This document shows, piece after piece, positions 25,071 to 32,563 of a stretch of DNA of 64,000 bases (the stretch's first letter is position 1; every line of letters begins with the position of its first letter). The translations under genes and the position numbers were made by a program. Under the pieces are notes generated by a model. It had not been told where the DNA came from. It saw nothing but the letters and a program-made list of their open reading frames with translations, and did no database searches. The DNA is from DAOSEC01 sp035362935. GTDB lineage: Bacteria; Bacillota_I; Bacilli_A; ML615J-28; CAG-313. The stretch spans positions 1 to 64,000 of the forward strand of contig DAOSEC010000007.1 of assembly GCA_035362935.1 (NCBI GenBank). Direction: 5' to 3'.

Positions 25071-26799
25071 TGAATTAAGATTAGAACACATTGGGAGTAC
25101 CGTTACACTTGTTGGATGGGTTGCGAAAAAGCGCCATTTGGGTGGGATTATATTTATTGACTTAAGAGACCGTTATGGGATCACGCAAATCGTACTTGGA
25201 CCAACGAATCCATTTTATCGTCAAGCAGAAGACGTTAGAAATGAATACGTTTTGGAAGTGACTGGAGTCGTGATTGAGCGAGTTTCTAAGAACAAAAACA
25301 TTCCAACTGGAGATATTGAAGTAGAAGTTACGAAGTTAACCGTTCTAAATACAGCTGAAGTCACACCACTCATTATAGCCGATGAAACCGATGCTTTAGA
25401 AGACACGAGAATGAAGTATCGCTATTTGGACTTAAGACGTCCTTCCATGCAAAAAAATTTAATTTTGCGACACAAAGCAGCGATAGCTGTTCGAAATTAT
25501 CTCGATGGATTTGATTTTATTGAAGTAGAAACTCCAATCTTAGGAAAATCTACCCCAGAAGGAGCACGTGACTATTTGGTTCCTTCTCGCGTTCATAAGG
25601 GTAGTTTTTATGCACTTCCACAATCCCCACAAATGTATAAACAATTATTGATGATAAGCGGATTAGAAAAATATTACCAAATCGTGAAGTGTTTCCGAGA
25701 TGAAGACTTAAGAGCGGATAGACAGTTAGAGTTCACTCAAGTTGACATCGAAATGAGTTTCGGATCCGAAGAAGACATCTTCCAATTAGTCGAAGGGCTA
25801 TTTGTGAAAGTATTTAAAGAAACAATTAATCACGATGTACAAACACCATTTATTCGTTTGTCCTATGACCAAGCAATGAATCAATATGGGTCCGATAAAC
25901 CAGATACACGTTTTGGACTTCATTTGCAAGATTTGACAACACTATCGAATACCATTGAGTTTAGTGTATTTCAAACTGCACTGAAAAGTGGTAAAGTTGT
26001 AAAAGGAATCGTCGTTCCTCAAGCAGCTACTAAGTATTCACGAAAAGAAATTGATCGCTTAACCGATATGATCAAAAAATACAAAGCAAGTGGGCTTGCC
26101 TTTTTGAAGGTTGAGAACAACGAATTAACGGGTCCAATTGCGAAATTCTTTACCGAACCTCAAAAACAAGAGTGGATTCATACCTTAAATCTTCAAAATC
26201 ATGATATACTATTTATCGTAGCAGATGAGTTAAGCATCGCAAATACCGCCTTAGGTGCACTGCGCATGCAACTAGGACGTGAATTATCTTTAATTGATGA
26301 AAACAAATATAACTTTTTATGGGTTGTGGATTGGCCACTCTTTGAATACGATGCAGAAGAAGATCGCTATGTCGCAGCACATCATCCATTCACATCTCCG
26401 AAAAAAGAAGATGAAGATAAATTGTTAACCAATCCAAAAGCATGCAAAGCCAAAGCATATGACGTTGTTTTAAATGGATATGAACTTGGTGGAGGAAGCA
26501 TACGAATCTTCAATCAAGACATTCAATCTAAAATGTTTCAAGCAATTGGGATGTCAGAAGATGAAATTAAAAAACAATTTGGATTCTTCATTGATGCCTT
26601 AAAATATGGAACACCTCCTCATGGTGGAATCGCACTCGGGTTTGACCGTATTGCGATGTTACTCACAAAATCACCATCGATTCGTGATGTCATTGCATTC
26701 CCGAAAACTGCGAATGCAAAATGCGCGATGACAGAAGCACCAACACCGGTTGCATCCAAACAATTAAAGGAACTAGGAATATCAGTCGATGAAAAATAA
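25051..26799 (+). CDS. aspS: Aspartyl-tRNA synthetase
   Basis: Class IIb synthetase of the bacterial type, 582 residues. An OB-fold anticodon-binding domain (about 1-105, GWVAKKRHLGGIIFIDLRDRYG) is followed by the catalytic domain with motif 1 (FIEVETPILGKSTPEGARDYLVP), motif 2 (CFRDEDLRADRQLEFTQVDIEMSF, about 212-235), the bacterial GAD insertion (about 290-400) and motif 3 (GIALGFDRIAML). It may charge tRNA-Asn too if the genome lacks AsnRS, which cannot be judged here. It is translated from the hisS transcript with overlapping start. Confidence 0.98.
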   Translation: MRTHKNNELRLEHIGSTVTLVGWVAKKRHLGGIIFIDLRDRYGITQIVLGPTNPFYRQAEDVRNEYVLEVTGVVIERVSKNKNIPTGDIEVEVTKLTVLNTAEVTPLIIADETDALEDTRMKYRYLDLRRPSMQKNLILRHKAAIAVRNYLDGFDFIEVETPILGKSTPEGARDYLVPSRVHKGSFYALPQSPQMYKQLLMISGLEKYYQIVKCFRDEDLRADRQLEFTQVDIEMSFGSEEDIFQLVEGLFVKVFKETINHDVQTPFIRLSYDQAMNQYGSDKPDTRFGLHLQDLTTLSNTIEFSVFQTALKSGKVVKGIVVPQAATKYSRKEIDRLTDMIKKYKASGLAFLKVENNELTGPIAKFFTEPQKQEWIHTLNLQNHDILFIVADELSIANTALGALRMQLGRELSLIDENKYNFLWVVDWPLFEYDAEEDRYVAAHHPFTSPKKEDEDKLLTNPKACKAKAYDVVLNGYELGGGSIRIFNQDIQSKMFQAIGMSEDEIKKQFGFFIDALKYGTPPHGGIALGFDRIAMLLTKSPSIRDVIAFPKTANAKCAMTEAPTPVASKQLKELGISVDEK

Positions 26800-27967
26800 T
26801 CTAACAAGATTATCCTACTTACTCGGAGAATCCAACATCAAACGATTATCAAACTCAAGCGTTGCGGTTGTAGGTATTGGTGGAGTCGGGAGTGTTGCGT
26901 GTGAAGTCCTTGCTCGCTCAGGTATTGGAACCATTATCCTAGTTGACAAAGACATTGTTGATATCACCAATATCAACCGTCAACTAGTCGCAAATGTTGA
27001 AACTATTGGATTAAAGAAAGTTGATGTAATGAGAACAATCATTAAACGGATTAATCCCAACACAAAAGTATATACATATGATCATCTCTTTTCTGCAACA
27101 AACGATCAATTTTTATTTCAACACAAGATTGACTTTTTAATTGATGCGATTGATTCAATCGAAGATAAGTTTCACTTAATCAAATCATGCATCACTCGCA
27201 AGATTGCGTTTGTATCTGCGATGGGAGCAGCAAATAAACTAGATCCAACAAAGTTTAAAGTCGTTGACATTGAAAAAACAACCCATGATCCTCTTGCGAG
27301 AATATTACGAAAAAAGTTAAGAGATAGCGGGATCAAAGCAAAAATAAAGGTCATTTATTCGGATGAAATGGTCACAAACAATCAAAAGGAAGCGGTGGGA
27401 TCATATATGGCAGTAACAGCAACTTCAGGTATCTTAGCAGCAAACGAAGCAATCAAAGAACTTACCAAAGCACGAGAAATCGTACTCGCTGGTGGGTGCT
27501 TTTGGGGCGTAGAAGGGTATTATAAACTCTTAAAGGGAGTCATAGATACCGATGTTGGCTATACGGATGGATCAAGTGAAGATCCAAATTACAAAGACCT
27601 TTGTAGTGGTAAAATCGATCATGTCGAAGCAGTTAGGCTTGTTTATGATCCAACCATCATTTCTTTACATGACATACTAGAGCATTTGTTCCGATTCATT
27701 GACCCAACTTCGTTAAATCGTCAAGGTGGGGATGTTGGTCGTCAATATCGCACAGGAATATATTATGAGCAAGTATCGGATAAGGCAATCATTGATGCAT
27801 TTATCAAACATGAGCAAACCAAATACTCAAAACCAATTGTGGTTGATGTCAAACCAAGAACGACATTTTATAACGCGGAAGACTATCACCAAGATTATTT
27901 AGACAAGCATCCTGATGGATATTGTCATGTCGATTTTGGATTAATCAAAGAGACAGAAAAAAAATAG
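26789..27967 (+). CDS. TcdA-like tRNA t6A dehydratase fused to MsrA methionine sulfoxide reductase
   Basis: A 392-residue two-domain protein. Residues 1-228 are an E1/ThiF-like ATP-dependent dehydratase of the TcdA (CsdL) family, which converts t6A37 of tRNA to its cyclic form (VVGIGGVGSVACEVLARSG nucleotide loop, DIVDITNINRQ, DAIDSIEDKF). From about residue 230 the sequence is a complete MsrA with the catalytic GGCFWGVE, YTDGSSEDPNYKDLCSGKIDHVEAV and the C-terminal FYNAEDYHQDYLDKHP, which repairs oxidised methionine. There is no stop or start between them. TcdA's normal C-terminal end is shortened. The start overlaps aspS by 11 bases. Confidence 0.88.
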   Translation: MKNNLTRLSYLLGESNIKRLSNSSVAVVGIGGVGSVACEVLARSGIGTIILVDKDIVDITNINRQLVANVETIGLKKVDVMRTIIKRINPNTKVYTYDHLFSATNDQFLFQHKIDFLIDAIDSIEDKFHLIKSCITRKIAFVSAMGAANKLDPTKFKVVDIEKTTHDPLARILRKKLRDSGIKAKIKVIYSDEMVTNNQKEAVGSYMAVTATSGILAANEAIKELTKAREIVLAGGCFWGVEGYYKLLKGVIDTDVGYTDGSSEDPNYKDLCSGKIDHVEAVRLVYDPTIISLHDILEHLFRFIDPTSLNRQGGDVGRQYRTGIYYEQVSDKAIIDAFIKHEQTKYSKPIVVDVKPRTTFYNAEDYHQDYLDKHPDGYCHVDFGLIKETEKK

Positions 27968-27979
27968 GGGGATAATATC

Positions 27980-28231
27980 ATGGTTACAGAAATATTAATT
28001 ATCGTCGGAGTGATTGTACTCTTTATCGGGTCTACGATGTTAAACAATCGTGTCAAAAAACCCGAAGGATGTGACATTCCAGAAGGTGGTTGTGGAGCTT
28101 GTACGACAACGTCTTGTTCGTTTAAGTCCGTACTTGAAAACACGCAAGCAGTTGAAGATAAGAAAAATGAGCTAAAGGCATTCCTACGTTCCGTTGAAGA
28201 ACAAGAAAAGAAACAAAATAGCAAAACATAA
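27980..28231 (+). CDS. Small Cys-rich single-pass membrane protein
   Basis: An 83-residue protein with an N-terminal transmembrane helix (about residues 3-20), a basic stop-transfer, then a cluster C-x6-C-x2-C-x4-C (GCDIPEGGCGACTTTSCS, about 30-47) and a charged helical tail. The layout resembles FeoB-associated Cys-rich membrane proteins, but no feo genes are near. The cysteines could bind a metal or cycle redox. A GGGGGA ribosome site lies before the ATG. It sits between the tcdA-msrA fusion and dCMP deaminase in the same operon. Confidence 0.65.
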   Translation: MVTEILIIVGVIVLFIGSTMLNNRVKKPEGCDIPEGGCGACTTTSCSFKSVLENTQAVEDKKNELKAFLRSVEEQEKKQNSKT

Positions 28232-28244
28232 AGGAGAAACGTAT

Positions 28245-28715
28245 ATGCGAAAAGACTATATTAGTTGGGATCAATACTTTATGGGTGTTGCAGTACTTTC
28301 AAGCAAACGAAGCAAAGATCCGAATACTCAAGTTGGAGCTTGCATTGTAAATCCAGAAAAGCGTATCGTTGGGATTGGTTACAATGGATTTCCATATGGA
28401 TGTGATGACGAAACATTCCCATGGACCAATGATGGATCTTTTTTAGACACAAAGTATCCATACGTCGTACACGCAGAACCAAATGCAATTTTAAATGCGA
28501 CCACCAAATTAAACAATTGTTCGCTTTATGTTAGTTTATTTCCTTGTCATGAATGTGTGAAATTGATTATCCAAAGCGGAATCAAAGAAATTGTTTATAT
28601 GAGTGATAAGTACAATGGTACCGAATCAGATAAAGCTGCAAAAAAAATGTTACAGGCAGCTGGAGTTAAAACCAGACAAGTCAAACAATTAGAAGTTATG
28701 GTTAAAGAAGAATGA
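28245..28715 (+). CDS. dCMP deaminase (ComEB type)
   Basis: Zinc enzyme that deaminates dCMP to dUMP, feeding thymidylate synthesis. At 156 residues it has the SWDQYFMGVAVLSSKRSKDPNTQVGACIV opening of the family, the zinc motif HAEPNAIL (His and catalytic Glu, about 75-82) and PCHECVKLI (two Cys, about 102-110). The ATG at 28245 follows AAAGGAGAAACGTAT. The longer in-frame start at 28194 lies inside the preceding gene and is rejected. Its end overlaps the next gene by 4 bases (TGA within ATGA). Confidence 0.93.
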   Translation: MRKDYISWDQYFMGVAVLSSKRSKDPNTQVGACIVNPEKRIVGIGYNGFPYGCDDETFPWTNDGSFLDTKYPYVVHAEPNAILNATTKLNNCSLYVSLFPCHECVKLIIQSGIKEIVYMSDKYNGTESDKAAKKMLQAAGVKTRQVKQLEVMVKEE

Positions 28716-29725
28716 AAGACGTATTTCGTACCTTTAAAAAGTATATATTTGTTTTGATCATCCCATATTTATTCGTGCTATCCTTAACCATCATACCAAC
28801 CCCATATGAGATTACGACACCAGGTGGATTAAATAAGGTAAGTTCCATCATTCAAGTTGATCAAACATATCAAGAAAAAGGTAGTATTCATACCGTTTAT
28901 GTCTATAGTTTAGATAAGATTAGTTTATTACAATATTTCGTAGGGTTACTTGATCCGAACTTTTCTGTTTATCCAATTGATCCAAATTATATATTAGATA
29001 GTCGCTATCAAAAAGTATCTGGATCGATTATGAAAGATGTTTCGATGAACAATTCGGTTATATTAGCCTATACAACCGCGAACAAAGAAATCAACTACGA
29101 ATATCTTGGTGTGATTGTTTATGTAACCTACGCATATACTCATCCAAACATTTTGCTTGGAGATATCATCACACACATTAATGAGGAACCGATCACATCA
29201 AAAGAGATGTTTTCTAGTCGCGTAGAAAGCTTTGCTTGTGATGAGGAGTTTCGCGTCACGGTAAAAAGACAAGGTGATGTAGTAGAAGGTGTTCGTGTTG
29301 CACGTAACAGTCATAGTGATGGATGTTATATCGGTATTATGACCTATGATTCCTATGCAATTGAATCTGCGTCTCCATCCTTCACCTTTTATTCGTCAGC
29401 CACCTTAGGGCCTAGTGGTGGGTTGATGCAAACAATCGCAGTATACAATGCGATTACCGAATCAGATATTACAAAAGGGTTAAAAATAGCTGGAACTGGA
29501 ACAATCGATATTTCCGGTAACGTTGGAGCTATTGGTGGTGCGTATCAAAAGGTGATCGCAGCCAACCGTAATGGTGTTGATATCTTTTTCTATCCAGCGA
29601 GTTCAGCGTTTAATACGCAAGAAGTAGAGCGTGCTTATCAGACACTAAACAATCCAACGATGAAAATAGTTGGCGTTCATACGTTCTTAGACGCCATTAC
29701 TTACTTAGAATCGGTAGGTGGATAA
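28712..29725 (+). CDS. PDZ-Lon-like membrane serine protease (SepM/YlbL type)
   Basis: A 337-residue membrane-anchored protease. An N-terminal transmembrane helix (about 12-32) is followed by TPYEITTPGGL, a PDZ domain (about 125-205) and a Lon (S16) protease domain. The catalytic serine is in LGPSGGLMQ (about residue 235), and the lysine of the Ser-Lys dyad is in GGAYQKVIAA (about 280). In streptococci SepM trims a competence peptide. In most Bacillota the substrate is unknown. The start overlaps the dCMP deaminase stop. Confidence 0.9.
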   Translation: MKDVFRTFKKYIFVLIIPYLFVLSLTIIPTPYEITTPGGLNKVSSIIQVDQTYQEKGSIHTVYVYSLDKISLLQYFVGLLDPNFSVYPIDPNYILDSRYQKVSGSIMKDVSMNNSVILAYTTANKEINYEYLGVIVYVTYAYTHPNILLGDIITHINEEPITSKEMFSSRVESFACDEEFRVTVKRQGDVVEGVRVARNSHSDGCYIGIMTYDSYAIESASPSFTFYSSATLGPSGGLMQTIAVYNAITESDITKGLKIAGTGTIDISGNVGAIGGAYQKVIAANRNGVDIFFYPASSAFNTQEVERAYQTLNNPTMKIVGVHTFLDAITYLESVGG

Positions 29726-29726
29726 G

Positions 29727-30125
29727 ATGAAGAACTTCAAGCAAGTATGGGCAGAAGGAAAATCAGCAACTCACTTATTAAATGATGCGAGACTAAAGGG
29801 AAATCAAAACTTAAAAGCATTTGTGTATTCCTTGTTAGTAGCATTTGTAGTAGCTGCACCAATAATATTAGTGTTTATCAATCTATTTGGACTTTACGCT
29901 ATCGGAAGCACAATGTTTATTATTTTAGCAAGTCTTGCAGGGGTCATGATGTGTTGCTTTAATGGATTTGCGAGTGTCGTTTATGTTATGTTACTGAAAC
30001 AATATTTTAAAGAAGTAAAAGAGTTAAATCAAATCAAATTAAAAGCACTCTTTGTTGTAGAATGCTTTAATTTACCAGTTGTGATCTTAGTCATCGCAAT
30101 TGTGGTTTATTTTTCTTTTTTCTAA
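29727..30125 (+). CDS. Hypothetical integral membrane protein
   Basis: Not recognised. The 132 residues have a charged cytoplasmic N-terminus (about 35 residues) and about three hydrophobic helices (about 38-58, 63-90, 108-132). The second includes a Cys-Cys pair in VMMCCFNGF. Start ATG 29727 is preceded by AGGTGG. A GTG three codons earlier is within that site. It lies between the SepM-like protease and lspA, so it may be a membrane-maintenance protein, but nothing shows a function. Confidence 0.6.
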   Translation: MKNFKQVWAEGKSATHLLNDARLKGNQNLKAFVYSLLVAFVVAAPIILVFINLFGLYAIGSTMFIILASLAGVMMCCFNGFASVVYVMLLKQYFKEVKELNQIKLKALFVVECFNLPVVILVIAIVVYFSFF

Positions 30126-30136
30126 GGAGACTAGCT

Positions 30137-30586
30137 ATGATAATTGGCATAATAATCGGAGTGTTGTTGCTCTTAATTGATCAAATTACAAAATGGATTG
30201 CGACTGCGAACCTTCCATATCGAGCCTATGTTGATGTGATACCAGGTGTATTTCGTTGGCACTACACCTTAAACGATGGTATGGCATTTGGTTGGTTAGG
30301 TGGAGCGACGTGGGTACTCATTCTAGTGACTGTGATTGGTCTTGGAATTATGGCCTATTTGTTAAAAGACTTTAATTTAAGCACCAATCGTGTTTATAGC
30401 ATCGCGATGATCTTGATGATTGCTGGTACACTTGGCAATTTTATTGACCGGTTGTTTCGTGATGGACATGTCATCGATTTTTTAAATTTAACCATTTTCC
30501 CATGGACGTTCAATTTCGCGGATATGTATTTGACATTTGGTGTGATTCTCTTCGCAATTGATACATTCTTTGTTAAGAAAGGATAA
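30137..30586 (+). CDS. lspA: Lipoprotein signal peptidase
   Basis: Aspartic membrane protease that cleaves prolipoprotein signal peptides before the lipidated Cys. The 149 residues have four transmembrane helices. Catalytic aspartates lie in GTLGNFIDRLF (about 102-112) and FNFADMYLTFG (about 128-138). LIDQITKW near the start and YTLNDGMAFGWL are also family motifs. AAGGAGA precedes the ATG. It would process the lipoprotein encoded at 52699. It is followed by rluD, the usual Bacillota order. Confidence 0.97.
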   Translation: MIIGIIIGVLLLLIDQITKWIATANLPYRAYVDVIPGVFRWHYTLNDGMAFGWLGGATWVLILVTVIGLGIMAYLLKDFNLSTNRVYSIAMILMIAGTLGNFIDRLFRDGHVIDFLNLTIFPWTFNFADMYLTFGVILFAIDTFFVKKG

Positions 30587-30588
30587 TT

Positions 30589-31491
30589 ATGAACCGTATA
30601 TTTATCAAATATGAACTACTTGAACCAGTTCGGATTGACAAGTTCTTAACAAATGAGTTAGAAGATGCATCTAGAAGTATGGTTCAAGATATAATTGAAA
30701 AACAACAAGTCTTAGTCAATGAAAAAATCATCAAGCCAAGTTACTTGTTAAAACATGGTGATATGATCGAAGTGATGATGGAGGATACTGTCCCAAGCGA
30801 TATTGTAGCAGAAGATATTCCGCTTGATATTTATTATGAGGATACCGATTTGCTTGTTGTGAACAAACCAACTGGTATGGTCGTTCATCCCGCTGTTGGG
30901 CATTATTCCAATACGTTAGTCAATGCATTGTTATTTCATTGTAAGGATTTATCTGGTATTAACGGAGTAGAGCGACCTGGAATCGTTCACCGTATTGATA
31001 AAGATACCTCAGGCTTATTAGTCGTATGTAAAAATGATGTCAGTCATCGCGATTTGAGTCGTCAACTCGCAGAAAAAACAGTAACAAGAAAATATGTTGC
31101 TATTTGTTCAGGAGTCATTCCGCACAATTTAGGAAAAATTGATGCCCCACTTTCAAGAAATCCGAACAATCGCCAACAGATTGCTGTTGTTGATGGTGGT
31201 AAAGAAGCAGTAACGCATTTCAAAGTGTTAGAACGTTTTCGAAACCACACATTAGTTGAGTGTGTACTTGAAACAGGTAGAACGCATCAAATTCGTGTAC
31301 ATATGCAATATATTGGATATCCAGTATTAGGGGACCCAATTTATGGTCATAAAAAGACTGTTTCAAACCAAGGACAATTTTTACATGCGCAAACATTAGG
31401 ATTTGTACATCCAAAAACAAAAGAGTATTTAGAGTTTTTTGCTCCACTTCCACAGTATTTTAAAGATATGATTGAAGAACTAAAAAAATGA
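30589..31491 (+). CDS. rluD: 23S rRNA pseudouridine synthase, RluD family
   Basis: Converts uridines in 23S rRNA to pseudouridine. An S4 RNA-binding domain (about 13-75) precedes the catalytic domain with HRIDKDTSGLLVV (catalytic Asp, about 136-148), and the family signatures VVNKPTGMVVHPA and ETGRTHQIRVHMQYIGYPVLGDPIYG. At 300 residues the length is normal. It starts 3 bases after lspA and is the last gene of the transcript. The exact paralogue (RluD versus another RluA-family member) is inferred from context. Confidence 0.93.
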   Translation: MNRIFIKYELLEPVRIDKFLTNELEDASRSMVQDIIEKQQVLVNEKIIKPSYLLKHGDMIEVMMEDTVPSDIVAEDIPLDIYYEDTDLLVVNKPTGMVVHPAVGHYSNTLVNALLFHCKDLSGINGVERPGIVHRIDKDTSGLLVVCKNDVSHRDLSRQLAEKTVTRKYVAICSGVIPHNLGKIDAPLSRNPNNRQQIAVVDGGKEAVTHFKVLERFRNHTLVECVLETGRTHQIRVHMQYIGYPVLGDPIYGHKKTVSNQGQFLHAQTLGFVHPKTKEYLEFFAPLPQYFKDMIEELKK

Positions 31492-31514
31492 GTGTCAATA
31501 TACACTCATTTTTT
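31483..31514 (+). terminator. Bidirectional terminator between rluD and rnhC
   Basis: The stem AAAAAATGAGTGT/ACACTCATTTTTT includes the rluD stop codon and ends in T on both strands, serving the convergent genes. Confidence 0.9.
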
Positions 31515-32464
31515 TAAAAACTGATGGGTTTTTTAACTCCTTGTAGACGTTTTAGAATGACTTTCGCACGTTCGTAATTGGAAAAATTTAATTTTCCAAT
31601 GTTGTGCAAAACACCTAATCCTTTTTCAGATAAAATATCAGCAATTTGTTTATCAACTGCTTCGCTCGCACCTTTTAAAAGTGTGAACCCATGTTCTTTG
31701 GATAAGGCATTCATTTGTTTTAAAAACGCATAGCGGGCAAGAATGGACGCAGCTGCGATTGCTAAATGAACACTTTCCCCTTTTTGAACGGTTTCGATGT
31801 TGGAAACCACATGAGGATGTTTTGAAATATATTCTAAATACTTTTCTTTTGGAACAAATTCATCGACTAAGATGGCATCGACTTGGTCTTTCTCTTTATC
31901 GATTTTCTCAAGTAGACTGTTGATTACCGAGTTATGTAACAAAGCTTTGATAATATTTAGGTTTACCTCCCCTTCTTGATACATCGCATTGTACTTTTGA
32001 TTTGACAATACCATGATGCTATAAGGAGATATCGATGTAATTTTGGAGGCAAGAGAGATGATTTGGGAATCTTTTAATAGTTTTGAATCTCTAACACCAA
32101 GTTCTCGTAAGGTTTTTATTTGTTCTTTCTTGACATAACAAGCAGCGACAACTACTGGTCCAAAGAAGTCACCCGTGCCAACTTCATCGCTTCCTATCAC
32201 ACTTAACTCACTGTAGTGATCGTTTGGCAAGGTCTCTTTGATTGACTCAGTAGGTAGCGAAAACTTTTCTGCCCAAAGCATATATTCACTGTCTTCGTTC
32301 TTTCCTTGGAATAAAATCGTCTCTGTTTTGTAGATCGTAATATTTACTCTATTGAATTTTGCACGAAATAGTGTATAATCATTAGTAGGCGGAACTTCGT
32401 AACCACGATAATGTTTTATGACTTTTTCTATTTGTGATTTGGTTGCCTTAAAACTATGACTCAC
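31514..32464 (-). CDS. rnhC: Ribonuclease HIII
   Basis: Degrades RNA in RNA-DNA hybrids. The 316 residues comprise the N-terminal TBP-like substrate-binding domain (about 1-85) that separates HIII from HII, and the catalytic domain starting at VIGSDEVGTGDFFGPVVVAA (DE pair, about 91-110), then ELGVRDSKLL, and VDEFVPK with a catalytic acid. The start is GTG at 32464, with GGAGGAAA upstream. The last codons and stop overlap the base of the shared terminator. It is divergent from mutS2. Confidence 0.95.
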   Translation of the reverse strand: MSHSFKATKSQIEKVIKHYRGYEVPPTNDYTLFRAKFNRVNITIYKTETILFQGKNEDSEYMLWAEKFSLPTESIKETLPNDHYSELSVIGSDEVGTGDFFGPVVVAACYVKKEQIKTLRELGVRDSKLLKDSQIISLASKITSISPYSIMVLSNQKYNAMYQEGEVNLNIIKALLHNSVINSLLEKIDKEKDQVDAILVDEFVPKEKYLEYISKHPHVVSNIETVQKGESVHLAIAAASILARYAFLKQMNALSKEHGFTLLKGASEAVDKQIADILSEKGLGVLHNIGKLNFSNYERAKVILKRLQGVKKPISF

Positions 32465-32563
32465 GACATTTCCTCCTTTTTCGATTGTTTATTACTTAGG
32501 TATATAACCATTATACCACATTTTTTCTTTTTCTACCATCTATTTATTGAAAGGCACAATTTT

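Noticed and set aside
32456..32563. 36-codon N-terminal extension of mutS2
   Set aside because: It crosses the divergent rnhC start and promoter region and does not resemble MutS2.
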